From assembly GCA_017466825.1 (NCBI GenBank), contig JAFTTJ010000002.1:1-44997 (forward strand): 44,997 nucleotides of DNA, written 5' to 3'. Made by a program: the position numbers and the translations under genes. Origin of the DNA: Clostridia bacterium. GTDB lineage: Bacteria > Bacillota > Clostridia > Christensenellales > Borkfalkiaceae. Shown one piece after another: positions 1 to 8,985 of this stretch (positions are counted from its first letter, which is position 1; each line of letters starts with the position of its first letter). The notes under the pieces were generated by a model that saw nothing but the letters and a program-made list of their open reading frames with translations, was not told the origin of the DNA and made no database searches.

Positions 1-104
1 GCGTCGTTTACTGCAAGTGCTTGCCGACTGGGATGACCAACAAGGTCTATCCCATCCGTCAACCCCTTGCGAGCCTAGCGGTGCTCGTATCTAAGCCTTT
101 AAAA
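1..104 (+). repeat. Hairpin element copy A (left end cut by window)
   Basis: This is the right-hand part of a dispersed inverted-repeat element. It shows the GCGTTTACTG-like block, the tip GACC-AACAA-GGTC at 35-47, the block CGAGCCTAG near 70 and the right outer arm TCTAAGCCTTTAAAA ending at 104. The inner arms 21-34 and 48-61 are imperfectly complementary. The left outer arm lies off the window. A solo fragment of the left block (GTGCGTTACTG) follows at about 106-116. Confidence 0.8.
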
Positions 105-542
105 CACTTGAAAAGTGCGTTACTGCATTAAAGTCTAAACCGCGTCGCAAATCGGCTTTTTGTTAGCCAACCGCAAAATGCGGTCAGCAAGACTTTATAG
201 CCGTTTGCTCCTTTTCCCAAAAATTCTTTTGCAGAGCAAAATTATTTTCGGGATAGATAGTAAAGTACGCCGTAGGGGAGGGGCTTGCTCCTCCCGTCAA
301 ACGAAAACCTTATTGGGCGGAGTTTAGCCTCGCCCCTACGAAAACTTATTGAATAAGATTTTCAAAAAATATCGTCACGTTGCCCCCGTTAAACGAAACC
401 TTAACGAGCGAAGTAAAACGACGCTCATGCGAAACATTTTTGTAAAGTAACCCCACTACGTAAAACAGTTTTAAAGCAGTACATCGAGCGTTGTCGCGCT
501 CAAAAAATAAAAAACGCTTCGAACGCGTTCAAAGGAGATAAT
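105..542. other. Non-coding region upstream of glyA
   Basis: No credible gene. It holds a hairpin fragment with outer arms AAAGTCT/AGACTTT (about 131-196) and inner CCGC/GCGG, a repeat bounded by CGTAGGGG/CCCCTACG (271-340), and short hairpins built on GAGCG/CGCTC near 411-434 and 486-501. I see no convincing promoter with both hexamers for glyA, so glyA may be read from a gene outside the window or from a weak promoter. Confidence 0.6.
271..340. repeat. Short repeat with CGTAGGGG/CCCCTACG ends
   Basis: A 70-bp stretch begins CGTAGGGG and ends CCCCTACG, giving 8-bp terminal inverted repeats. Inside is a GGAGGGGCTTGCTCCTCCC-like hairpin followed by a GGGCGGAG/CTCGCCC segment. GC-rich segments like this are common as dispersed intergenic repeats in gut Clostridia; that is recalled, not tested here. 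Confidence 0.55.
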
Positions 543-1781
543 ATGAACTTTTTTGAAGAACTCGAAGGCTTTGATAAAGAAGTCCACGACGCCTGCATGG
601 CGGAACTTAAAAGACAAAGAAATAATATAGAACTTATCGCTTCTGAAAATATCGTTTCAAAAGGCGTACTTTTGGCTGCGGGAACGGTGCTTACCAACAA
701 GTATGCCGAAGGTTTTCCTGCGCACAGATATTACGGCGGATGTCAATGCGTTGACGTAGTTGAAAATATCGCAAGGGATAGAGCAAAACTTTTATTCGGA
801 GCAGAGCATGCAAACGTTCAACCCCACTCGGGCGCAAGCGCAAACCTTGCCGTTTGCTTTGCCCTTTTAAACCCCGGCGACACCATTATGGGTTTAAGTC
901 TTGCCCACGGCGGACACTTAACTCACGGCTCGCCCGTAAATATTTCGGGTAAATATTTCAATATCGTTCCTTACGAAGTAAACCCCGACAGCGAAGTGTT
1001 AGATTACGAAGAGATGAGAAGGGTTGCAATTGAAAGTAAGCCCAAACTCATCATTGCGGGCGCAAGCGCTTATTCAAGGGTAATCGACTTTGCTAAGATT
1101 AAAGAAATTGCCGACGAAGTTGGCGCTTACTACATGGTGGACATGGCGCATATTGCTGGTTTAGTTGCCGCAGGGCTTCATCCAAGCCCCGTGCCTTACG
1201 CCGACGTTGTAACTACTACCACGCATAAGACCTTGCGTGGACCAAGGGGTGGACTTATCCTTTGCAAGGAAAAATTTGCAAAGCAAATTGACAAGGCGGT
1301 ATTCCCCGGTACTCAAGGTGGACCGCTCATGCATATAATCGCCGCAAAAGCGGTTGCTTTCGGCGAAGCGCTCACCCCCGAATTTAAAGAATATCAAAGA
1401 CAAATCATAGCAAATTCTCAAGCCCTTTGCACGGCGCTTAAAGAAGAAGGTTTTAGAATAGTTTCAGACGGTACTGACAATCACCTTATTTTAGTAGACC
1501 TTCGCAACTTTGGCGTAACGGGTAAAGATTTTGAAAAACGGCTTGACGAAGTGCATATCACCGCAAATAAAAACACTATTCCCAACGATCCCCAATCGCC
1601 TTTCGTTACGAGCGGTATAAGGGTAGGCACGCCTGCAATCACTTCAAGGGGCTTTAAAGAACCCGAAATGAAATTAATTGCGCATTGGCTTAAACTCGTT
1701 GCGACCGATTTTGAAAATAGCAAGGATTTAGTTGCTAGTCAAGTAGCCGATCTTTGCGCTAAATTCCCCATTTACGAATAA
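543..1781 (+). CDS. glyA: Serine hydroxymethyltransferase
   Basis: PLP enzyme that converts serine and tetrahydrofolate to glycine and 5,10-methylene-THF in the cytosol, the main source of one-carbon units. The 412-residue length is normal for the family. The PLP-binding lysine is K229 in the motif [14 protein letters not shown], and the N-terminal segment [11 protein letters not shown] is the usual SHMT start region. The ATG is preceded by AAAGGAGATAAT. It is followed after 13 nt by purD with its own strong RBS, so glyA-purD-purL look like one transcript. Glycine made here is the substrate of PurD, and the one-carbon unit supplies the formyl groups of purines. Identification is secure. Confidence 0.97.
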   Translation: MNFFEELEGFDKEVHDACMAELKRQRNNIELIASENIVSKGVLLAAGTVLTNKYAEGFPAHRYYGGCQCVDVVENIARDRAKLLFGAEHANVQPHSGASANLAVCFALLNPGDTIMGLSLAHGGHLTHGSPVNISGKYFNIVPYEVNPDSEVLDYEEMRRVAIESKPKLIIAGASAYSRVIDFAKIKEIADEVGAYYMVDMAHIAGLVAAGLHPSPVPYADVVTTTTHKTLRGPRGGLILCKEKFAKQIDKAVFPGTQGGPLMHIIAAKAVAFGEALTPEFKEYQRQIIANSQALCTALKEEGFRIVSDGTDNHLILVDLRNFGVTGKDFEKRLDEVHITANKNTIPNDPQSPFVTSGIRVGTPAITSRGFKEPEMKLIAHWLKLVATDFENSKDLVASQVADLCAKFPIYE

Positions 1782-1794
1782 AAGGAGAAGAGTT

Positions 1795-3069
1795 TTGAAG
1801 ATACTCGTTGTAGGCGGTGGCGGTAGAGAACACGCCGTAATCAAAGCCTTAAAAAAGAATAAAAACGTTGAAAAGATTTACGCAACCCCCGGCAACGGCG
1901 GTATTTCCGCAGACGCAGAGTGCGTTGCCATCGGCGCTAAGGATATTCCCCAAATCGTAGAATTTGCCCTTCAAAATAAAATAGATTACGCCGTAGTAAC
2001 GCCCGACGATCCGTTAGTACTCGGCGCAGTTGACGCTTTGACAGAAAAGGGAATACCCTGTTTCGGCCCAAGCAAGGCGGCGGCTATAATCGAAGGTAGC
2101 AAGGCTTTTTCAAAACAACTTATGAAAAAGTACGGCATACCCACCGCAACTTACGAAATATTCGACAGTCAGCAAAAGGCTATTGAATATTTAAAAACAC
2201 AAAACTTCCCCATAGTAATCAAAGCCGACGGCTTAGCGCTCGGCAAAGGGGTAATAATTGCCACTACTTACGACGAAGCCGTTGAAGCGGTCAAGTCAAT
2301 GATGAGCGATAAGGTTTTCGGCGCAAGTGGCGATAGCGTCGTTATCGAAGAATTTTTAACCGGCCCCGAAGTTTCCGTATTAGCCTTTACCGACGGAAAG
2401 ACCGTCGTTCCCATGGTTTCTTCAATGGACCACAAAAGGGCAAAGGACGGCGACCAAGGTTTAAACACGGGCGGTATGGGCACGGTTGCCCCCAACCCCT
2501 ACTATACCGAGTCGGTTGCGAGCGTGTGTATGGAAAAGATTTTCCTTCCTACCGTAAACGCTATGAAAGCCGAAGGCAGGACTTTCAAAGGCTGTCTTTA
2601 CTTCGGGCTTATGATAACCCCTAACGGACCTAAGGTCATAGAGTATAACTGTCGTTTCGGCGATCCCGAAACCCAAGTCGTACTTCCCCTTCTTGAAAGC
2701 GATTTGCTCACCGTTATGCAAGCGGTAACAAACGAAAAACTCGCTGAAGTAGAAGTTAAATTTAGTAAAAAGAGCGCTTGTTGCGTAATAATGGCGTCGG
2801 ACGGCTATCCGTCGGCTTACGGCAAGGGCTATGAAATAGATATTCCAAGCGGTATTTTACCGTCCGTCTTTATTGCGGGCGCAACCAAAAAGGACGGCAA
2901 ACTCGTAACTAGCGGTGGTAGAGTACTCGGCGTTACGGCTATTGAAGACGATTTATCTTCGGCAATAGCAAGCGCGTACGAAAAGGTTGAAAAGATATCT
3001 TTCGCCAACGCCTTTTATCGTAAGGACATAGGAAAACGAGCGCTTGACGCTTTAAAGGAGAGTAAATAA
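1795..3069 (+). CDS. purD: Phosphoribosylamine-glycine ligase (GAR synthetase)
   Basis: ATP-grasp ligase that joins glycine to phosphoribosylamine in purine synthesis. At 424 residues it is full length. The N-terminus MKILVVGGGGREHA is the family signature of the N-domain, KADGLALGKGV marks the ATP-grasp core, and NCRFGDPETQ is the C-terminal family motif. The start is a TTG; it is preferred because AAAGGAGAAG sits 5 nt upstream and the conserved VVGGGGREHA follows at once. The TAA stop shares one base with the purL ATG (TAATG), which implies translational coupling. Confidence 0.97.
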   Translation: MKILVVGGGGREHAVIKALKKNKNVEKIYATPGNGGISADAECVAIGAKDIPQIVEFALQNKIDYAVVTPDDPLVLGAVDALTEKGIPCFGPSKAAAIIEGSKAFSKQLMKKYGIPTATYEIFDSQQKAIEYLKTQNFPIVIKADGLALGKGVIIATTYDEAVEAVKSMMSDKVFGASGDSVVIEEFLTGPEVSVLAFTDGKTVVPMVSSMDHKRAKDGDQGLNTGGMGTVAPNPYYTESVASVCMEKIFLPTVNAMKAEGRTFKGCLYFGLMITPNGPKVIEYNCRFGDPETQVVLPLLESDLLTVMQAVTNEKLAEVEVKFSKKSACCVIMASDGYPSAYGKGYEIDIPSGILPSVFIAGATKKDGKLVTSGGRVLGVTAIEDDLSSAIASAYEKVEKISFANAFYRKDIGKRALDALKESK

Positions 3070-6000
3070 TGGTATATAGAATATACGTTGAAAAAAAGAG
3101 CGGTCTTGCGCACGAAGCCGATTCGCTTTTAAACGAACTAACTAATCTCGTCGGTATAAAAAATCTTAAAAGCGTACGAATTTTAAACCGTTACGACGCG
3201 GAAAATATAACGGAAGAACTTTTTAACGAGTCTATAAGCACGGTTTTTTCCGAACCGCAATTAGACGTGGCTACCGCCACCCCCGAATATAACGGTGATT
3301 TCGTCTTTGCGGTCGAGTATCTTCCCGGTCAATTCGACCAAAGGGCGGATAGCGCCGCTCAATGTATTCAAATCGCATCCTGCGGTGAAAGACCTATTAT
3401 TCGCTCGGCAAAGGTTTACGTTTTAGGCGGAGATCTTACAAATCAAGATATCGAGCAGATTAAAAAATACGTTATAAACCCCGTTGAAGCGAGAGAAGCG
3501 TCCCTTGAAAAACCCCAAACTTTGGTTGCCGTTTACGATATTCCCGAAAGCGTTGCAACCTTAGACGGATTTATTCATTTAGACGAAACGGGACTTACAG
3601 ATTTTATTAAGTCAAACGGTTTGGCAATGGATTTAGACGATATTAAATTTTGCCAAAAATATTTTATTTCGGAAAATAGAAATCCGACCATAACCGAAAT
3701 AAAAATGATAGATACCTACTGGTCGGACCATTGCCGTCACACCACTTTCTTAACGACTATCGACAGCGTTAAGTTTGAAGACGAATTGTTGCAAAAAACT
3801 TATGGCGAATACGTAAAGGCGAGAGAAGAACTCGGCAGAACTAAACCCGTCAACCTTATGGACGTGGCAACCTTAGCCGTAAGATATTTAAAAAAGCACG
3901 GCAAACTCGATAAACTCGACGAGTCTGAAGAAATCAACGCTTGTACGGTTAAAATCGAAGTTGAAGCCGACGGCAAAAAAGAGCCTTGGCTCTTACTTTT
4001 CAAAAACGAAACCCACAATCACCCCACCGAAATCGAGCCTTTCGGCGGAGCGGCAACTTGTATTGGCGGAGCAATTCGCGATCCCCTTTCGGGTAGGTCT
4101 TACGTTTACGCCGCAATGCGCGTGACGGGCGCAGCCAACCCCTTAAAGCCTATCGACCAAACGATTAAAGGTAAACTTCCACAGAGAAAAATCGTTCAAA
4201 CGGCAGCCGCAGGCTATTCTTCCTACGGTAACCAAATCGGTCTTGCAACGGGCATGGTAAACGAAGTTTATCACGACGGCTACGCCGCAAAGCGTATGGA
4301 AATAGGCGCGGTAATAGCCGCCGCCCCCCAAGCAAACGTCAGAAGAGAACGCCCCGAAGGCGGCGATATAGTTATTCTTCTCGGTGGTAGAACGGGTAGA
4401 GACGGTTGCGGTGGCGCAACGGGCTCGTCCAAAAAACACACGGTAGCGTCGCTTGAAACTTGTGGCGCGGAAGTCCAAAAGGGCAACGCCCCCGAAGAGA
4501 GAAAACTGCAAAGGCTTTTCAGAAACGAAGAAGCGAGCAGACTCATCAAGCGCTGTAACGACTTCGGCGCGGGCGGTGTTTCCGTAGCCGTTGGCGAACT
4601 TGCCGACGGGCTTGATATCAACCTTAACGCAGTTCCTAAAAAGTACGACGGTCTCGACGGCACCGAACTTGCAATAAGCGAATCGCAAGAGCGTATGGCG
4701 GTCGTCGTTGAAGCAAAGGACGTAGAAAGATTTATGGAACTTGCTTTAACCGAAAACTTAGAAGCGACCGTAGTTGCAACCGTTACCGAAGAACCCAGAC
4801 TTAAAATGCGTTGGAACGGAAAGACTATCGTAGATATTTCGAGAGAGTTTTTAAATTCTAACGGCGCAGAAAAACATATAGACGTAGAAGTTGCAAAAAC
4901 AAGACCTTACGGCAAAGAATTGCCCGAAGATTTCGCAAACGGCTATAAGGCGCTCGCTAGCGATCTTAACGTTTGTTCAACCCGTGGTCTTTCCGAAAGA
5001 TTCGATTCTACGATAGGCGCAGGCACGGTGCTTATGCCTTTCGGCGGTAAAAACCAACTCACCCCAATACAGGCAATGGTACATAAAATCTCTATGGAGA
5101 AAAAGCATACCGACGACTGTTCGTATATGTCTTGGGGTTACAATCCGTTCATTTCTGAAAAGAGCCCCTATCACGGCGCTTATCTTGCGGTAGTTGAAAG
5201 CGTTTCTAAACTCGTTGCAACGGGCGCGGAATTTAAAGACGTTTATCTTACTTTCCAAGAATATTTTGAAAAACTCGGCAAGGACAGTAGAAGATGGGGT
5301 AAGCCGTTATCCGCCTTACTCGGCGCGTTTAAAGCCCAGATGGATTATGGTATCGGCTCGATCGGCGGAAAGGACTCAATGAGCGGTTCTTTTGAAGATT
5401 TAGACGTACCGCCCACTCTCGTTTCTTTTGCCGTTACTACGGGTAAGACTGACGACGTTATTTCAAACGACTTTAAAAAGGCGGGTAGCAAGGTTTATTT
5501 GCTTAAACCCGATTACGACCAAAACGCCCTTCCCGTACCGGCTAGCGTAATTTCTAACTACACCGCTCTTACCAAATTGATGCGTCAAGGCAAAGTCCTT
5601 TCTTGTTGGACACCCACTTACGGTGGCGTTGCCGAAGGCGTACTTAAAATGTGTATGGGTAACGGACTTGGTTTTGAGTACGAATCAAACCTTTCAAACG
5701 AAAACGTATTCGGCTATGCGTACGGCTCGTTTATTATCGAGTCTAACGAAGAACTCGATCTTCCCGTTATAGGTAGAGTAGTCCCAAGTCCGTATATAAC
5801 CAAGGCAAACCAAAGCCTTGCCCTTGCAGACCTTTGCAAGGCTTACGAAGGCAAACTTGAAAGCGTTTTCCCCGTAAAGGAAAACGGCGGTAAAAAACTT
5901 GAAAATTTCTCGTTTACGGCAAAGGAAAGGGTTGCTCCTGCAATTAGCGTGGCAAAACCCAAGGTTATAATTCCCGTATTCCCGGGCACTAACTGCGAAT

Positions 6001-6761
6001 TCGACACCGCAAAGGTAATGGAAGACGCAGGCGCTCAAGCCGAAATTTTTGTTGTAAACAACTTGACTCAAGACGGCATAAAGCGTAGCGTTGAAGAGTT
6101 TTCTAAAAAACTTGCTTCTTCACAAATGGTGTTCGTTCCCGGCGGTTTTTCAGGCGGTGACGAGCCCGACGGTTCGGGTAAGTTTATAATGGCGTTTTTC
6201 AGAAACGCGCAGGTAAAGGAAGAAGTTGAAAAACTCTTAGGTCAAAGAGACGGTCTTATGGCGGGTATTTGTAACGGTTTCCAAGCCCTTGTTAAACTCG
6301 GCTTAGTGCCTTTTGGCAAAATCGTCGATGCCGACGAAAACAACCCAACCTTAACTTACAATACTATCGCGCGCCACCAATCTAAACTCGTTAGGGTAAG
6401 GGTTGCTTCAAATAAGTCCCCGTGGCTTTCGGCAACTAACGTAGGCGATGTGTTCACCGTTCCCATTTCTCACGGCGAAGGAAGATTTTTAGCCGACGAA
6501 AAAACTGTAAGGCTTCTCGCTGCAAACGGTCAAATTGCAACTCAATACGTCGATTTTGACGGCGACGCAACTTCGGACGTTCGCTTTAACCCCAACGATT
6601 CAGTTTACGCAATCGAAGGTATAACTTCACCCGACGGAAGAGTTTTCGGTAAAATGGGACATAGCGAAAGAATAGGCAGAAACCTTTATAAAAACGTAAT
6701 TGGCGAGTATGATATGAAGATGTTTGAGAGTGCCGTCAACTACTTCAAAAAAGGTTTATAA
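3069..6761 (+). CDS. purL: FGAM synthase, large single-chain PurL
   Basis: Converts FGAR plus glutamine and ATP to FGAM in purine synthesis. The 1230-residue chain fuses the synthetase (two AIRS-type halves) to a C-terminal glutaminase, unlike the split PurSQL of Bacillus. Visible motifs are THNHPTEIEPFGGAATCIGG in the first half, GGKDSMSG in the second, the nucleophile loop GICNGFQAL and the catalytic SHGEGRF near the C-terminus. Length suits the shorter large-PurL clade found in Clostridia. The start overlaps the purD stop by one base. The last codons (FKKGL-stop) lie inside the left outer arm of a hairpin element at 6747, so the repeat abuts or overlaps the gene end. Confidence 0.96.
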   Translation: MVYRIYVEKKSGLAHEADSLLNELTNLVGIKNLKSVRILNRYDAENITEELFNESISTVFSEPQLDVATATPEYNGDFVFAVEYLPGQFDQRADSAAQCIQIASCGERPIIRSAKVYVLGGDLTNQDIEQIKKYVINPVEAREASLEKPQTLVAVYDIPESVATLDGFIHLDETGLTDFIKSNGLAMDLDDIKFCQKYFISENRNPTITEIKMIDTYWSDHCRHTTFLTTIDSVKFEDELLQKTYGEYVKAREELGRTKPVNLMDVATLAVRYLKKHGKLDKLDESEEINACTVKIEVEADGKKEPWLLLFKNETHNHPTEIEPFGGAATCIGGAIRDPLSGRSYVYAAMRVTGAANPLKPIDQTIKGKLPQRKIVQTAAAGYSSYGNQIGLATGMVNEVYHDGYAAKRMEIGAVIAAAPQANVRRERPEGGDIVILLGGRTGRDGCGGATGSSKKHTVASLETCGAEVQKGNAPEERKLQRLFRNEEASRLIKRCNDFGAGGVSVAVGELADGLDINLNAVPKKYDGLDGTELAISESQERMAVVVEAKDVERFMELALTENLEATVVATVTEEPRLKMRWNGKTIVDISREFLNSNGAEKHIDVEVAKTRPYGKELPEDFANGYKALASDLNVCSTRGLSERFDSTIGAGTVLMPFGGKNQLTPIQAMVHKISMEKKHTDDCSYMSWGYNPFISEKSPYHGAYLAVVESVSKLVATGAEFKDVYLTFQEYFEKLGKDSRRWGKPLSALLGAFKAQMDYGIGSIGGKDSMSGSFEDLDVPPTLVSFAVTTGKTDDVISNDFKKAGSKVYLLKPDYDQNALPVPASVISNYTALTKLMRQGKVLSCWTPTYGGVAEGVLKMCMGNGLGFEYESNLSNENVFGYAYGSFIIESNEELDLPVIGRVVPSPYITKANQSLALADLCKAYEGKLESVFPVKENGGKKLENFSFTAKERVAPAISVAKPKVIIPVFPGTNCEFDTAKVMEDAGAQAEIFVVNNLTQDGIKRSVEEFSKKLASSQMVFVPGGFSGGDEPDGSGKFIMAFFRNAQVKEEVEKLLGQRDGLMAGICNGFQALVKLGLVPFGKIVDADENNPTLTYNTIARHQSKLVRVRVASNKSPWLSATNVGDVFTVPISHGEGRFLADEKTVRLLAANGQIATQYVDFDGDATSDVRFNPNDSVYAIEGITSPDGRVFGKMGHSERIGRNLYKNVIGEYDMKMFESAVNYFKKGL

Positions 6762-7124
6762 ACGGCGGTATGCGTCGTTACTGTAAGTGTTTGCCGACTG
6801 GGATGACCAAAAAGGTCTATCCCATCCGTCAACCCCTTACGAGCCTAGCCTACCTTGTTTCTAAACCTTTTTACAAGAGACTTATAAATGGCGGTATGCG
6901 TCGTTACTGTAAGTGTTTGCCGACTGGGATGACCAAAAAGGTCTATCCCATCCGTCAACCCCTTACGAGCCTAGCCTACCTTGTTTCTAAACCTTTTTAC
7001 AAAAGACTAATAAACGGCGGTATGCGTCGTTACTGTAAGTGTTTGCCGACTGGGATGACCAAAAAGGTCTATCCCATCCGTCAACCCCTTACGAGCCTAG
7101 CCTACCTTGTTTCTAAACCTTTTT
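6747..7124 (+). repeat. Three tandem copies of the hairpin element (126-bp period)
   Basis: Three nearly identical 126-bp units run 6747-6872, 6873-6998 and 6999-7124 (equivalent ATG triplets at 6770, 6896 and 7022). In the first unit AAAAAAGGTTTATAAAC (6747-6763, including the purL stop) pairs with GTTTCTAAACCTTTTT (6857-6872). The core is GGGAT-GACC-AAAAA-GGTC-tATCCC. Because 126 is a multiple of three, a 134-codon reading frame stays open across the array; it has no RBS and repeats a 42-residue unit, so I do not call it a gene. A solo left-end fragment follows to about 7165. Confidence 0.9.
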
Positions 7125-7179
7125 ACAAAAGACTTATAAACGGCGCAATACTGCGTTTCTGCTTTAAAGGCTAAAAATC

Positions 7180-7207
7180 TTGACAAATTAAAAAATCACA
7201 ATATAAT
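7180..7207 (+). promoter_or_regulatory. fhs promoter
   Basis: Consensus -35 TTGACA (7180-7185), 16-nt spacer, -10 TATAAT (7202-7207). The predicted 5' leader is only about 20 nt, so there is no room for a riboswitch. The promoter separates fhs from the purL transcript and lies just after the tandem hairpin array. Confidence 0.85.
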
Positions 7208-7234
7208 ATATATAACTATTTAGGAGAAAATAAA

Positions 7235-8908
7235 ATGGCATATTTAAGCGATATTGAAATTGCTCAGGCAACCCCCATGAAACCTATTACCGAAATTGCA
7301 AAAGTAGTAGGTATTCACGACGATTACCTTGAACCGTACGGTAAATATAAAGCTAAAATCGACTACAACGTACTCGGTACTACTGGTAGAAAAAACGGTA
7401 AACTCGTACTCGTAACCGCAATCACCCCCACCCCTGCGGGTGAAGGTAAAACCACTACTACCATAGGTCTTGCCGACGGTCTTCGCAAAATTGGCAAAAA
7501 CTCGGTTGTAGCCCTTCGCGAGCCTTCGCTTGGTCCTGTTTTCGGCGTCAAAGGTGGCGCTGCGGGCGGGGGTTACGCTCAAGTCGTTCCTATGGAAGAC
7601 ATTAACCTTCATTTCACGGGCGACTTCCACGCAATCGGCGCGGCAAACAATCTTTTGGCTGCAATGCTCGACAACCATATTTACCAAGGTAACAAATTAA
7701 ATATCGACCCCAGAAGAATCACTTGGAGAAGATGCGTTGATATGAACGACAGACAACTTCGTTTCGTAACCGACGGTCTTGGCGGTAGAGTAAACGGCGT
7801 ACCCAGAGAAGACGGTTACGACATTACCGTTGCTTCTGAAATTATGGCTGTTTTCTGTCTTGCAAGCGACATAAACGACTTAAAGGCAAGACTTTCAAGA
7901 ATAGTAGTTGGTTACACTTACGACGAAAAGCCCGTTACCGCAGGCGAACTCAACGCTGTCGGTGCAATGGCGGCTCTTTTAAAGGACGCTTTAAAGCCCA
8001 ATCTTGTACAGACTTTAGAAGGCACGCCCGCTTTCGTACACGGCGGACCGTTCGCAAATATCGCTCACGGATGTAACTCCGTTATCGCAACCAAAATGGC
8101 AATGGAATTCGGCGACTATGCTATAACCGAAGCAGGCTTCGGCGCAGACCTTGGCGCGGAAAAATTCCTTGATATCAAGTGCAGATACGCAGGTCTTACC
8201 CCCGACGCGGTAGTTATGGTAGCAACCGTAAGGGCGCTTAAAATGCACGGCGGTATGCTTAAAACCGAACTTGGCAATGAAAATTTAGAAGCCCTTGAAA
8301 AGGGTATTCCCAACCTTCTTCGCCACGTTTCCAACATTAAAAACGTATATAAACTTCCTTGCGTAGTTGCAGTAAACAGATTCCCCACCGATACGGATGC
8401 GGAAATTAATCTCGTTATTGAAAAATGTAAAACTCTCGGCGTAAACGTAGTGCTTTCTACTGTTTGGGCTGACGGTGGCGAAGGCGGTAAGGCAATGGCT
8501 GAAGCCGTAGTTAAACTTTGCGAAGAAAAAGGCGACTTTACTTTCAGTTACGAACTTGACGAAACTATCGAAAAGAAGATTGAAAACGTCGTTACCAAAG
8601 TATACGGCGGAGCAGGCGTAAACTTTACGCCCGTTGCAAAAAAGCAAATCGCAACCTTAAAAGAACTCGGTTACGATAAAATCCCCGTATGTATGGCAAA
8701 AACTCAATACAGTTTTTCAGATGATCCTACTAAAGTAGGCGCGCCCAAAGATTTCGTCGTTACCGTAAGAAACGTAAAAGTATCTGCAGGCGCAGGCTTT
8801 ATAGTCGTACTCACGGGCGACATTATGACAATGCCCGGTCTTCCCAAAGTTCCCGCCGCTGAAAAAATCGACGTCGACGCTAGCGGAAAGATTTCAGGAT
8901 TATTCTAA
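7235..8908 (+). CDS. fhs: Formate-tetrahydrofolate ligase
   Basis: ATP-dependent ligase that makes 10-formyl-THF from formate and THF. It is cytosolic, typical of anaerobes and acetogen-related clostridia, and supplies formyl groups for two purine steps. At 557 residues it is full length. The P-loop region [14 protein letters not shown] is at about residues 65-78, and [20 protein letters not shown] follows as the family signature. The ATG follows TAGGAGA at good spacing and a consensus promoter. Its position between purL and guaB fits purine supply. No disruption seen. Confidence 0.97.
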   Translation: MAYLSDIEIAQATPMKPITEIAKVVGIHDDYLEPYGKYKAKIDYNVLGTTGRKNGKLVLVTAITPTPAGEGKTTTTIGLADGLRKIGKNSVVALREPSLGPVFGVKGGAAGGGYAQVVPMEDINLHFTGDFHAIGAANNLLAAMLDNHIYQGNKLNIDPRRITWRRCVDMNDRQLRFVTDGLGGRVNGVPREDGYDITVASEIMAVFCLASDINDLKARLSRIVVGYTYDEKPVTAGELNAVGAMAALLKDALKPNLVQTLEGTPAFVHGGPFANIAHGCNSVIATKMAMEFGDYAITEAGFGADLGAEKFLDIKCRYAGLTPDAVVMVATVRALKMHGGMLKTELGNENLEALEKGIPNLLRHVSNIKNVYKLPCVVAVNRFPTDTDAEINLVIEKCKTLGVNVVLSTVWADGGEGGKAMAEAVVKLCEEKGDFTFSYELDETIEKKIENVVTKVYGGAGVNFTPVAKKQIATLKELGYDKIPVCMAKTQYSFSDDPTKVGAPKDFVVTVRNVKVSAGAGFIVVLTGDIMTMPGLPKVPAAEKIDVDASGKISGLF

Positions 8909-8917
8909 AATAAATCG

Positions 8918-8955
8918 GACAAGCACCTTATTTCAAGGCGCTTGTCTGTTTGCAT
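8918..8955 (+). terminator. Hairpin between fhs and guaB
   Basis: GACAAGCACCTT (8918-8929) pairs with AAGGCGCTTGTC (8935-8946) with one A/C mismatch, followed by a moderately T-rich stretch. It is probably a weak terminator or attenuator. No separate guaB promoter is obvious in the 77-nt gap, so partial readthrough is likely. Confidence 0.55.
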
Positions 8956-8985
8956 ATTTTTGATTATTATAAAGGAGAAAGAAAA

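Noticed and set aside
4143-4688. 181-codon frame antisense to purL, and other long antisense frames (35638-36435, 8285-8647)
   Set aside because: They are shadows of strongly coding genes with codon-biased third positions, and none has an RBS or recognisable domain.
6770-7174. 134-codon open frame with three identical 42-residue repeats
   Set aside because: It lies wholly inside the tandem hairpin array, has no RBS, and is open only because the 126-bp period is divisible by three.
7208-7234. Folate or purine riboswitch before fhs
   Set aside because: The leader from the predicted start site is only about 20 nt.
8950-8985. Upstream ATG of guaB adding 12 residues
   Set aside because: No RBS in front of it, and the added residues run through the RBS of the 8986 start; the later start gives family-typical numbering.
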